Below the pieces are notes generated by a model. That model was not told the DNA's origin, made no database searches, and saw nothing but the letters and a program-made list of their open reading frames with translations. DNA of 34,466 bases from Muribaculaceae bacterium (lineage in GTDB: Bacteria; Bacteroidota; Bacteroidia; Bacteroidales; Muribaculaceae): the NCBI GenBank assembly GCA_029061925.1, contig JAIDRE010000105.1:1-34466 (forward strand), read 5' to 3'. The position numbers were made by a program, and so were the translations under genes. Below, one piece after another: positions 25,989 through 34,405 of the stretch (positions are counted from its first letter, which is position 1; the number at the start of each line of letters is the position of its first letter).

Positions 25989-27782
25989 ATTGGAGGGTTG
26001 TGGAGCCTGAGCTTGAGCTGCGGCTTCTCGCCTTGAAGTCGATAACATTTCATGTAAGTTGCGTTTTTTAGACTCGACCGGTTCTGCCATTAAGGCAACC
26101 ATTGACTCGGGAATGTTGAACACATCTTCGGGAGAAGTCGGACGCATATCGGTGTACCACTTGAACTGAGGCAAGTAAAGCTGCGAACGTTTAGCGAGGT
26201 AAAGCGGAGTTATCACACTGGTGGTTGCTGGCCAAGCCTTCATGCGTTCAAGCATGTTTCCTTTGAACCATGCGGTCAGGAACGAGCTTTCAAGGGTTGC
26301 AAACTTGTTGTAGGTCGAATCAGCCTCCTGGGGCAACGATAATGCTTCGACATTTCCGCTCACTTCAAGCCGGACAAGGTGACCGTCCTCAAAATAGGCT
26401 GTCATCTCACTACCCGTGAGCTGTTGATAGAAGCCTTCCTCAATTTCTTCAGCCATAAAGCCGAAATCGGGCAATTTGGCATAGTCTATTGTCGAATCGT
26501 TTAAATGAACTTCAATTTCTGTACCGAAAATTTGTCGATTGTCGCTCCAAACCACCGGATGAATGTCTAAATAGAGCATCGAATCGGTTTGAACAAACGT
26601 CATTGAGTCACACAATCCCTGCATATCAGAACGATAGAATCGAGCCATGTGGGCTGCAACAACCAAATGGGTCGTATCAGCAGGAATCAGAATAGAATCA
26701 CGTTCATATTCGGGAATAATGATGGCAAATGTACGGATTGTGTCGGAATGAAGATAGAGCGTGTCGCCTTGTGAATATTCTTTTGCCAACGCGCGCCCGG
26801 TTACAAACGCACTGTCGGTCAATTCATTGTAAAAACCATAATCGCCACACAATATCATTGAGTGAGCCGAGTCAGTCATAATAACATTACCAAACGCCTC
26901 ACCAAATCCGGCATTCTTGTCATATTTCAATGAGTCACCGGTCAATGTGGTGTTTTGAGACGATACGACAACCGAACGTTTATATAGCTCGGCAAACGAG
27001 GTTTCGGTATTATAAGTTGCGCTGTCAGTGAAGATTTTGCCATCACGATTTATAATAATCGACGGCATATCCATCTCTGCCATGTGAGTTTTTGTATTGT
27101 AATATAACTCCTCGGTCAAAATTGTCAACGTATCACCCTCGTTGCGAGATTGAAGCGACACGTTCTCTCGGAACAGAGCTTCTGACGTACCTGGAGCATA
27201 CTCACCATAACGAGAATACAGCTTATTTTTCGCATCGGTTAGCGTGCCGTAATTATCATAATATCCGAGGTCGATTCCGAGGTCGTAGTAAAACGGATTG
27301 GTCTGCAGTTCGACATCGCGATTTATCAGTTTGACAAGACGCCCGTTGTTGCCATACAAAACAGCTAACTCGGTAGAGTCGGTATAAACGAGCTCATCTG
27401 CATATACAAACAGTGTATCACCCTGCTCCATTCTAACGTTACCGAACGCCTCGATAGAGTTTGTCTCCTCATAAAGATGGGCACTGTCACAATACATCAG
27501 CATGTCACCCTTTCGGAACATGACATCGCCGGTCAAAATCTGATATTCAAACTGTGGACGTGCAATCAAACTGCTGGCACGCTCCAAAAAAATTCGGTTG
27601 CCTTGATGACGGTCGGCAGTCGCGACAGTCGGAACAATCGGCATTGTGTCGCGTTGCTTTATCTGTGCCTTTGTCGGGGCAAAAATCAACAGTAAAAGCA
27701 CAACAATAGCAAGTATCGGAAGAATTGCTTTTTTTAATCTTCCAATACTATTAAATGCGCTCCCCTGCTTTTTACACGACAT
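25812..27782 (-). CDS. OstA-like protein (LptA/LptD N-domain family)
   Basis: A 656-residue exported protein with an N-terminal anchor or signal (KKAILPILAIVVLLLLIFAPTKAQ) and repeated OstA-type beta-jellyroll strands. Examples are ILTGDVMFRKGDMLMYCDSAHLYEETNSIEAFGNVRMEQGDTLFVYADELVY and TLTGDSLKYDKNAGFGEAFGNVIM. In Bacteroidetes such long OstA proteins are thought to act in LPS transport across the periplasm. The last 58 residues are a low-complexity Lys/Asp/Glu tail with repeated KDLKD. The ATG at 27782 is preferred to a TTG at 27809 that would overlap the surA-like stop. Confidence 0.88.
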   Translation of the reverse strand: MSCKKQGSAFNSIGRLKKAILPILAIVVLLLLIFAPTKAQIKQRDTMPIVPTVATADRHQGNRIFLERASSLIARPQFEYQILTGDVMFRKGDMLMYCDSAHLYEETNSIEAFGNVRMEQGDTLFVYADELVYTDSTELAVLYGNNGRLVKLINRDVELQTNPFYYDLGIDLGYYDNYGTLTDAKNKLYSRYGEYAPGTSEALFRENVSLQSRNEGDTLTILTEELYYNTKTHMAEMDMPSIIINRDGKIFTDSATYNTETSFAELYKRSVVVSSQNTTLTGDSLKYDKNAGFGEAFGNVIMTDSAHSMILCGDYGFYNELTDSAFVTGRALAKEYSQGDTLYLHSDTIRTFAIIIPEYERDSILIPADTTHLVVAAHMARFYRSDMQGLCDSMTFVQTDSMLYLDIHPVVWSDNRQIFGTEIEVHLNDSTIDYAKLPDFGFMAEEIEEGFYQQLTGSEMTAYFEDGHLVRLEVSGNVEALSLPQEADSTYNKFATLESSFLTAWFKGNMLERMKAWPATTSVITPLYLAKRSQLYLPQFKWYTDMRPTSPEDVFNIPESMVALMAEPVESKKRNLHEMLSTSRREAAAQAQAPQPSNEAPIDAPNEAPVEDVKDLKDSKALKDLNEKPQEDPKDLKDFKKEDSKEKEEKLTKLTQ

Positions 27783-27796
27783 TTTAAAATAATGTA

Positions 27797-29149
27797 TCAG
27801 CGAATCCAACCTTCGTTTTCAAACTGGCAGTCAGCCCACCCGTCTTCAATTTTAACGTAGGTTGATTTGATTTTATTTTTCAGCCAGTCCTTAATGATTT
27901 TTTCCTGAGTATTAGCCTCATACATCTCTCTGATTTTAATAAAATCGTCAGAGAGGTTGGCTTTATGAGCGTCAGTGCGGCTTGTCAACTTAACGATGGC
28001 TACCATTTCACGGTTACGTTTGGGATCCATCATTGTGAACGCCTGTGAAACTTCACCGGGTTGCATACGGGAAACAACTCGAGCAATTTCGGGAGGCAAC
28101 TGTGACATTTCAAACTTGGTTGTACCGTTTTCCTGATTAGTCATTTGACCGCGGCTGAAACGTGTATCTTTATCCTGTGAAATAAAGCGGGTTGCATCTT
28201 CAAATGTAAACTTGCCATCCTTAATATCTTTAGAAACAGAGTCGAGTCGTTCGGTAGCTACCTTCAAGTCTTCCTGAGACACGCGCGGACGAAGAAGGAT
28301 ATGACGGGTATTGATACGGTCACCACGCTTTTCAATTAACTGGATGATGTGATAACCATATTGGGTTTCAACAATTTTTGAAACTTTTTTGGGGTCATTC
28401 AAATTGAACGCTACAGCTGCATATTCAGGTTCGAGGTGACCTCGACCCATAAAACCTATTTCGCCACCGCGAACACTTGAGCCCGGGTCTTCAGAATACA
28501 ACGATGCAAGAGTAGAGAACTCGCTCTGACCGCTGTTGACACGTTCGGTATAATCACGCAAACGACCCTTTACATCCTCAATTTCCTGACGAGGAATAAC
28601 CGGGTTGATCGAAATCAGCTGAACTTCAACCTGGAGAGGTATCATCGGGATACTATCGTCAGGCAAAGTTGAAAAATATTTTCTGACATCGCTCGGTGTA
28701 GCCTTGATATTTTTAACCATGCCATGCTTAACCTGCTCGATACGCGATTGGTTAGTAACCATTTCTGTACGCCACTCACGAAGTTCGGGAATTGACTTAC
28801 GGAAATATTCCTCAACTTTTTCTTTAGTACCGAGGTTAGTGATGAGATAGTTGATCCAGCTATCAACCTGCTGAGAAACCATTGCAGCCTGAACTTCAAC
28901 GGTATCAATATCTGCCTGATTTAAAAACAGCTTGTCGATAGCAAGACGTTCGGGCACATAACAATAGGGGTCACCCTTAATTGTCATGTGGTCATAAAGC
29001 ATCTGTTGATAAGCCTCTTCAATGTCAGATTTATATATTGGCTGATCGCCGATTGTCCATGCCACTTCTTCAACGACATTATTCTGAGCCGATGCTCCGA
29101 CATAGGCTACCGCAGCCAAAATCAATGTAAATATTCTATTGAGTTTCAC
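27797..29149 (-). CDS. SurA-like periplasmic peptidyl-prolyl isomerase
   Basis: A 450-residue exported chaperone-isomerase. The signal peptide is (V/M)KLNRIFTLILAAVAYVGASAQ, starting at a GTG (29147-29149); no ATG is available nearby. A SurA-type N-terminal helical region is followed by two parvulin domains: about residues 165-270 (GGEIGFMGRGHLEPEYAAVAFNL, ETQYGYHIIQLIE) and about 275-390 (NTRHILLRP, LPPEIARVVSRMQPGEVSQAF). It folds and escorts outer-membrane proteins to BamA. Its own promoter (29194-29224) suggests expression separately from, as well as with, the genes upstream. Confidence 0.93.
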   Translation of the reverse strand: MKLNRIFTLILAAVAYVGASAQNNVVEEVAWTIGDQPIYKSDIEEAYQQMLYDHMTIKGDPYCYVPERLAIDKLFLNQADIDTVEVQAAMVSQQVDSWINYLITNLGTKEKVEEYFRKSIPELREWRTEMVTNQSRIEQVKHGMVKNIKATPSDVRKYFSTLPDDSIPMIPLQVEVQLISINPVIPRQEIEDVKGRLRDYTERVNSGQSEFSTLASLYSEDPGSSVRGGEIGFMGRGHLEPEYAAVAFNLNDPKKVSKIVETQYGYHIIQLIEKRGDRINTRHILLRPRVSQEDLKVATERLDSVSKDIKDGKFTFEDATRFISQDKDTRFSRGQMTNQENGTTKFEMSQLPPEIARVVSRMQPGEVSQAFTMMDPKRNREMVAIVKLTSRTDAHKANLSDDFIKIREMYEANTQEKIIKDWLKNKIKSTYVKIEDGWADCQFENEGWIR

Positions 29150-29193
29150 AATTATGGAAATGTTGGTTTTATCGTTATATTAAATTCAATTTA

Positions 29194-29224
29194 CAAATAT
29201 ACGTTTTTCTTTTTAAATATCAAG
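29194..29224 (-). promoter_or_regulatory. Promoter of the SurA-like gene
   Basis: On the minus strand CTTG (29221-29224), a 19-base spacer, then TATATTTG (29194-29201), 45 bases before the GTG start. The -33 box overlaps the end of the upstream lipoprotein gene. Confidence 0.6.
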
Positions 29225-30128
29225 AATCTAAGTCACAGAATATTTCAACCTTTCCCTTTTGACTTGCTTCAAGAAGGAGTTCACGCCTCATCTGTCGGTC
29301 AAGTTCGGTTTGTCGGCGAAATATTAATTCCTGCATAATTTGCTCAGTAGCAGCCTCAAACGGCATTACGTTACCGGTCGGAACGTAATCGCTCACATGA
29401 AAGAGATAAACAAAGCCGTTGGCTTCACACTCAAAATCATTTTTTTTTCTGAGAATGGCATCGGGATCTTCGCTGAAATCAATCGGGATGCGTGTTTCAA
29501 CCTGTTCAAGCTCAACCCATCGGTCTTCAAAATAATCATAGATGATTGATGCATTATGACACTCTTTTTCAAGACGGTCAATATCTTGGATTCGGTTTGA
29601 TTTGTAAAGTTTTTTGATTGTCTGAAGATTGGGAGCCTCAACCGGCACCTTGACATAGATTCCGCGAACAAGTGGCTGACGAGCGACAAACAATTTTGAG
29701 TTCTCGTCATAAAATGGTTTAAGAGAATCAAACGAGAACGATTTTGACGCCTCCGACATAATTATTTTGCGTCGATATTCCTGAGCAATCAACTGGTTAC
29801 GATATTGCTCGGTGAGTCGATTGATCTCGGTCATATCTCCAATTGATTCAGCCGCAAAATCAGCCATTAATCGGGTATCAATCCACGAGCGGATGAAAGC
29901 ACGGGCAATACGGATACTATCGGTTCCTGTAACGCCATCAGGTATATTTTTACGCAGTTCTTTAACCGTCAGCGCATCGTCACCGATTTTCACAAGAATT
30001 CCCGCTCCTCCTCGTGACTGTTGTTTTGTGCAAGCTGTGAAAAAGGCAACGAGAAAGAGCAGGAATATATATTTAAAACATCGCCGAACAAGAATGTCCG
30101 GCGATGAGGATTTACGTTTTATATTCAC
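29220..30128 (-). CDS. Lipoprotein PPIase-like/SurA-N-type folding factor
   Basis: A 302-residue predicted lipoprotein: the hydrophobic stretch FKYIFLLFLVAFFTAC puts the lipobox Cys at residue 33. The mature part begins ILVKIGDDALTVKELRKNIPDG, typical of SurA/PpiC N-terminal modules, and continues as helices (RIARAFIRSWIDTRLM). The middle (QPLVRGIYVKVPVEAP, VSDYVPTGNVMPFEAA) is only a weak match to a parvulin domain, so isomerase activity may be lost. Start is a GTG, two bases after the preceding stop, implying translational coupling. It probably helps envelope protein folding beside the SurA-like protein. Confidence 0.72.
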   Translation of the reverse strand: MNIKRKSSSPDILVRRCFKYIFLLFLVAFFTACTKQQSRGGAGILVKIGDDALTVKELRKNIPDGVTGTDSIRIARAFIRSWIDTRLMADFAAESIGDMTEINRLTEQYRNQLIAQEYRRKIIMSEASKSFSFDSLKPFYDENSKLFVARQPLVRGIYVKVPVEAPNLQTIKKLYKSNRIQDIDRLEKECHNASIIYDYFEDRWVELEQVETRIPIDFSEDPDAILRKKNDFECEANGFVYLFHVSDYVPTGNVMPFEAATEQIMQELIFRRQTELDRQMRRELLLEASQKGKVEIFCDLDS

Positions 30129-30130
30129 AC

Positions 30131-30625
30131 TTATAATGTCAGTTTTTCTTTAATGCTTTCAGTGATATCTTCAACATCGATACCATAGAAAAGCGGAGTA
30201 CCAAGCGGGAAAATAAATGAGAATCCGCCTTCGATGCCTGCATCTTTGATTGCCGCATCAACTTTTTCGTTGACGGGTCGTAACATTTCGGCACGACGGT
30301 TTTTCAAATCATCTTCAGCTGAGATAAGAAACTGCTGCGCACGTTTTTGCATCTCCTGAATTTCCTGAACACGACGTTCACGAATTGCTTGAGGTGTATT
30401 TGTAGTCGTATTAAGAGTTTGATAGTCTTCAAATTTTTTATCAATATCTGAACTCATTCTATCATATTCAGCATGATATTTTTGAGAAAGTTCAGACAAT
30501 GTACGTTCAGCTGTCAAATATTCTTCTAAAGATTCGAGAACAGCCTGACGGTCAACGACTGCAAATCGCTGAGCTGATGCCAAGACAGGCAATAAGAGCA
30601 ATAATGAGATGAATAAACGGCGCAT
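30131..30625 (-). CDS. OmpH/Skp-family periplasmic chaperone (third copy)
   Basis: A 164-residue exported protein (signal MRRLFISLLLLLPVLASAQ) with the Skp start RFAVVDRQAVLESLEEY and a long charged helical hairpin (about residues 40-125). The C-terminal strand region (GGFSFIFPLGTPLFYGIDVEDITESI) replaces the usual D-[IV]-T end. Skp trimers hold unfolded outer-membrane proteins in a tentacle cavity. It is the most divergent of the three copies and lies 26 bases after the second. Confidence 0.85.
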   Translation of the reverse strand: MRRLFISLLLLLPVLASAQRFAVVDRQAVLESLEEYLTAERTLSELSQKYHAEYDRMSSDIDKKFEDYQTLNTTTNTPQAIRERRVQEIQEMQKRAQQFLISAEDDLKNRRAEMLRPVNEKVDAAIKDAGIEGGFSFIFPLGTPLFYGIDVEDITESIKEKLTL

Positions 30626-30651
30626 ATTATGGTTTTATAGAATTATCTAAA

Positions 30652-31158
30652 TTATTTAATGCCAAGTTTAGCTTTTACGAGAGGATTAACATCAACAACG
30701 TCACCGCTCATGTAGATTGCAGCTTCGGTAGGAACAATGATAGTGAAACCGTTTTCCTGACCTACAGTCTGTGCAGCTTTCTGAATTTTTTCATAGATAG
30801 GAGCCATAAGCTGCTGTTGCTGCTGCTGAAGATCCTGATCATAAGTCTGAGCGTGCTGCTGAATGCGCTGTTGCATTTCAGAAAGAGAATCCTCGTGACG
30901 TTTGATCATTGTAGCAGGAGTCTGAGGGTCTTCTTTGAGTTTGTTATATTCGTCAAAAGCTTTTTGAGCTTCTTCCTGAAGTTTCTGAAGATCTGCAGAA
31001 TATTTTTGCTGTGCATCCTGAAGCTGTTTCTGAGCTGCTTCGGTAGCGGGATCTTCTCTAACGATTGTCATAACATCGATAACACCAATCTTAATGTTCT
31101 GTGCTACCACTGAGAGAGGCAATGCAATGAGCACTGCGATTAAAATTTTCTTAAACAT
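30652..31158 (-). CDS. OmpH/Skp-family periplasmic chaperone (second copy)
   Basis: A 168-residue exported chaperone (signal MFKKILIAVLIALPLSVVAQ). It has the family start KIGVIDVMTIVREDPATEAAQ, a coiled-coil hairpin with a six-Gln run (near residues 112-117), and the C-terminal ENGFTIIVPTEAAIYMSGDVVDVNPLVKAKLGIK. Length and layout match Skp. A -7-type promoter element at 31217-31224 precedes it in an 86-base gap, so this copy may be expressed on its own as well. Confidence 0.92.
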   Translation of the reverse strand: MFKKILIAVLIALPLSVVAQNIKIGVIDVMTIVREDPATEAAQKQLQDAQQKYSADLQKLQEEAQKAFDEYNKLKEDPQTPATMIKRHEDSLSEMQQRIQQHAQTYDQDLQQQQQQLMAPIYEKIQKAAQTVGQENGFTIIVPTEAAIYMSGDVVDVNPLVKAKLGIK

Positions 31159-31216
31159 GGGGTAGATATTTGTTTATAGTTTTATTTATTTTTCTTTAAT
31201 TGTTAAATTAACTACG

Positions 31217-31224
31217 CAAAGTTA
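31217..31224 (-). promoter_or_regulatory. Probable -7 element for the second skp-like gene
   Basis: On the minus strand TAACTTTG matches TAnnTTTG about 60 bases before the start at 31158. The -33 position reads TTAG, a weak match. Confidence 0.45.
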
Positions 31225-31244
31225 AATAAAAAATTTCAATAATC

Positions 31245-31754
31245 CTAATTAAGTAACTTTGCCAGGACTTGTTCTGATATATCAATGCGAGGTGACGCAT
31301 AGATTATATTAGCTGAAGTGGCTCGATCAAAGATAGCCTGAAATCCGTTTTGGTCAGCGATTTCTTTGATTGCCTCGTAAACCTGATTCTGGATAGGTTC
31401 AATCATAGCTTCGCGTTTTTTATAAAGCTCGCCTTCGGGTCCAAAATATTTATAACGAAGTTCTGATGCTTCTTTTTCTTTAGCTGTAATAGCCTCTTCA
31501 TATCGTTTCTGGTCATCAGGCGAAAGATAGGGACGTTCAGCCTGATATTGTTTATAGATAGCCTCAGCTTGTTTCTGAACTGTCTCAACCTCTTTTTGAC
31601 GAGACTGCGAAAGTTTTTCCAATTGAGTCTGTGCTACTTCGTAGGAACCTAAATTTTTCATGATATATTCCATATCAACCAGAGCAAATTTCTGGGCAAA
31701 TGAAGCAGCTATACATCCTGCGAACATCAGCAGTGATATAAGTACCTTTTTCAT
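31245..31754 (-). CDS. OmpH/Skp-family periplasmic chaperone (first copy)
   Basis: A 169-residue exported chaperone (signal MKKVLISLLMFAGCIAASFAQ) with FALVDMEYIMKNLGSYEVAQTQLEKLSQ, a helical hairpin (RQKEVETVQKQAEAIYKQYQAE and the return helix) and the usual C-terminal NGFQAIFDRATSANIIYASPRIDISEQVLAKL. It directly follows bamA, separated by 101 bases holding an AGACGTCT palindrome (31791-31798). The bamA-skp order is well known in Bacteroidetes. Confidence 0.93.
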   Translation of the reverse strand: MKKVLISLLMFAGCIAASFAQKFALVDMEYIMKNLGSYEVAQTQLEKLSQSRQKEVETVQKQAEAIYKQYQAERPYLSPDDQKRYEEAITAKEKEASELRYKYFGPEGELYKKREAMIEPIQNQVYEAIKEIADQNGFQAIFDRATSANIIYASPRIDISEQVLAKLLN

Positions 31755-31855
31755 AATTCTTTTTCTTTTAAATTTTGGTATATACTATATAGACGTCTTA
31801 TAAACCAAAAAGTTTAATCTAACATATCTATTATAATTACACCGTCATTTCATTA

Positions 31856-34405
31856 TTAGAATTCCTGACCGAGGATAAAGTGGAAGTGACTACCACCTTT
31901 TTCACCATACACGCGGTCAAAACCGTATGCCCAGTCAATACCCATCATACCAACCATCGGAAGGTAGATACGAACACCGGCACCGGCACTACGTTTGAGG
32001 TTGAAAGGTGCAAATTCTTTAACCGAGGTCCAGGCATTACCGGCTTCAACAAACGCCAAACCGTAGATTGTGGTTGTCGGTTGAAGCATGAACGGGAAGT
32101 GGAGTTCCATACCGATACGGCTATAAGCATAACCTTCACGCCCCCACGGAGTGAACTGTCCGTTGTCATAACCGCGCAATGCAATAGTTTCGGTTGCATA
32201 GGTGTAGCTACCGGTCATACCGTCACCACCAACATAGAATGTTTCAAACGGAGAACGGAGCCACTTGTTATAGCTACCGAGCAAACCGAAGTCGGCACGG
32301 GTCATCAACACGAGAGTCCATTTGCCGTCAACATCGGTAAGCGGAGTATATGTACGCGATTTGAAACGTAACTTCCAGTATTCAACCCAGCGATAAAGCT
32401 CTTGTTTAGCAGCGTTAGTCTGAGTTTTTGAGAGTTGTTCCCAGTTACGACCGGGCGAGAATATCGATGCCGGAGGTGTGAGTGACAAGTTAACCGAGAA
32501 TTGCGAACCGCTTCGGGTATAAAGAGGGTTGTCGATTGAGTTACGGGCGAGAGTCAATCCAAGAACGAGTGCGTTTGATTGACCGTTATTCATATCAAAC
32601 AGGTATTCCCAGTTTTTAAGATAGTACCAGTTGTATGACAACTCGGCAGTGAATGTGAAGTAGTCATCGGGCCAGCTGAGACGTTTACCAAATCCTACGG
32701 TCACACCCGCCATCTGGATAAATTTACCCGGGTCATAAGCGTTTTCATAAGAATTTTGTAACATCTCGTTATAGTTATAGTTATAGTTATAGTCATAGGG
32801 GTAACCATAACCGCTATACATATAAGGGTTAGACCACTGTGAATTATAGAACGAGTTGTTAACACCTGTCTGACGACTGTAATATGCCGAGACCTGGAGT
32901 GAGTTAGGACGTTTACCGCCAAACCACGGGTCAAGGAATGAAACCTGATATGCCTGATAGTAACGGGCGTTAGTCTGAGCCGAGATAGTGAATGTCTGAC
33001 CTTCACCCTGAGGAATCACACCTTTATAGGTTGACGGATAGAGCAAGTTCTTGATTGAGAAGTTTGTGAACTTGAGCGAGAGTTTACCGATGATACCGGT
33101 CTGCCCCCAACCCATTGAGAACTCTATCTGGTCGTTGGCTTTTGAAGCGAGGTTGAACAAGATATCAACAGTTCCGTTTTCTTCATTAGGCTGAGGCTGG
33201 ATGTCCATGTTTTCAGGGTCGAAGTGACCGGTCTGGGCAATTTCACGAGCCGAACGAATAAGGTCGCGTTTTGAGAACAACTCACCCGGACGGACACGAA
33301 GTTCACGACGGATAACTTTCTCATACAAACGGTCGTTACCGTTGATGATTACTCGGTTGATTTTAGCCTGAGGACCTTCAAACATCTTCATTTCGAGATC
33401 GATTGAGTCGCCTCGTACATTCTTTTCAACCGGAATGAGCTGATAGAACAGATAACCGTTATCCATATAAAGGTTGGCAACCGCATCATCGTCTTCAGTT
33501 GTACGTTTGTTCAGAAGTTTTTGGTTGTAAACCTCACCCGGTTTGATTCCGAGCACATTATTAAGATATTCAGTGGTATAAACTGTATTACCAACCCAGT
33601 CAATATCACTGATATAGTATTTTTTTCCTTCCTCAACATTAAGGAAAATATCGACAGTCTTACCATCGTAATCAGCAACCGAATCGCTCAGAATTTTTGC
33701 ATCACGGTAACCTTTTTCGTTATATTTTGCAATGATGTTGTCAAGGTCGGCTTCATAATCAGCTTCGACAAACTTCTTCTGTTTGAACAGGTTGAGAATG
33801 TCGCCATTTTCGTTTGTCTTCTTCATCGCATTCTTGATAGCCTTGTCTGTCAAGACTTCATTACCATCGATATAGATTTTGTGAACCTTAACTTTATCGT
33901 GCTTATTAACTGCGATATTTACAATTACTTCATTCTTGTTTGAAGGGTCATCTTTCAAAGTAATATCGACTTCTGCATTACCGAAACCCTTTGTCGAATA
34001 GTATTTTTCAATAATGACTTTCGCACGGTCAATCACGTTACGGGTAATCTGGTTACCTTTCATCAGCTGAAGGCGATCCTGGATATCGTCACGCTCGCTC
34101 TTCTTCATTCCGATATAATTGATTTCAGAGATGCGAGGATTGGTGCGCAATTCAAGTTCAAGCCACGCACGGTCGCCAAACGTTTTCAATACCTTGACAC
34201 GAGCCTGTGAAAACAAGCCTTGACGCATAAGGCGTTTAACAGCCGTAGTTACATCCTGACCCGGAATTTCGATGCGTTGTCCCGGTTTCAAACCTGAATA
34301 ACCGAGAATTACAACATCGTCATAGTTGGGTGCGCCTGTCACCTTAATATCGGCAATCTCGTATGTTCGAGGCAAACCGGTAAAAAGTACATTGGGATTA
34401 TAGAT
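31856..34405 (-). CDS. bamA: Outer-membrane protein assembly factor BamA, 5'-truncated
   Basis: The core of the machine that inserts beta-barrels into the outer membrane. Visible: five POTRA-type domains (from YEIADIKVTGAPNYDDVVILGYSGLKPGQ onward, with a typical VHKIYIDGNEVLTDKAIKNAM and RVIINGNDRLYEKVIRRELRVRPGE), then a 16-strand barrel (SMGWGQTGIIGKLSLKFTNFSIKNL, GLAFVEAGNAWTSV, RIYLPMVGMMGIDWAYGFDR) and a C-terminal aromatic end LGQEF. The signal peptide and first residues are missing. Genomic coding stops near 34405 at IYNPNVLF; the apparent start MHNTQ is adapter sequence. A surface loop has Tyr-Asn repeats (32768-32797). Confidence 0.95.
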   Translation of the reverse strand: MYNPNVLFTGLPRTYEIADIKVTGAPNYDDVVILGYSGLKPGQRIEIPGQDVTTAVKRLMRQGLFSQARVKVLKTFGDRAWLELELRTNPRISEINYIGMKKSERDDIQDRLQLMKGNQITRNVIDRAKVIIEKYYSTKGFGNAEVDITLKDDPSNKNEVIVNIAVNKHDKVKVHKIYIDGNEVLTDKAIKNAMKKTNENGDILNLFKQKKFVEADYEADLDNIIAKYNEKGYRDAKILSDSVADYDGKTVDIFLNVEEGKKYYISDIDWVGNTVYTTEYLNNVLGIKPGEVYNQKLLNKRTTEDDDAVANLYMDNGYLFYQLIPVEKNVRGDSIDLEMKMFEGPQAKINRVIINGNDRLYEKVIRRELRVRPGELFSKRDLIRSAREIAQTGHFDPENMDIQPQPNEENGTVDILFNLASKANDQIEFSMGWGQTGIIGKLSLKFTNFSIKNLLYPSTYKGVIPQGEGQTFTISAQTNARYYQAYQVSFLDPWFGGKRPNSLQVSAYYSRQTGVNNSFYNSQWSNPYMYSGYGYPYDYNYNYNYNEMLQNSYENAYDPGKFIQMAGVTVGFGKRLSWPDDYFTFTAELSYNWYYLKNWEYLFDMNNGQSNALVLGLTLARNSIDNPLYTRSGSQFSVNLSLTPPASIFSPGRNWEQLSKTQTNAAKQELYRWVEYWKLRFKSRTYTPLTDVDGKWTLVLMTRADFGLLGSYNKWLRSPFETFYVGGDGMTGSYTYATETIALRGYDNGQFTPWGREGYAYSRIGMELHFPFMLQPTTTIYGLAFVEAGNAWTSVKEFAPFNLKRSAGAGVRIYLPMVGMMGIDWAYGFDRVYGEKGGSHFHFILGQEF
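32768..32797. repeat. Hexamer microsatellite in a BamA surface loop
   Basis: GTTATA is repeated four times perfectly (32768-32791) plus one imperfect unit GTCATA (32792-32797). On the coding strand this is TATAAC, encoding Tyr-Asn, in the stretch YDYNYNYNYNEML. Confidence 0.9.

Noticed and set aside
30800..30845. CAG-type repeat coding for a poly-Gln run in the second Skp
   Set aside because: Only six Gln codons in a coiled-coil helix; unremarkable for the family.
31791..31798. AGACGTCT palindrome between bamA and skp as an operator
   Set aside because: Only eight bases with imperfect flanks and no second copy seen; not enough to call a binding site.
33521..33943. 140-codon plus-strand frame opposite bamA
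   Set aside because: It is antisense to conserved POTRA coding sequence and shows no start signal.
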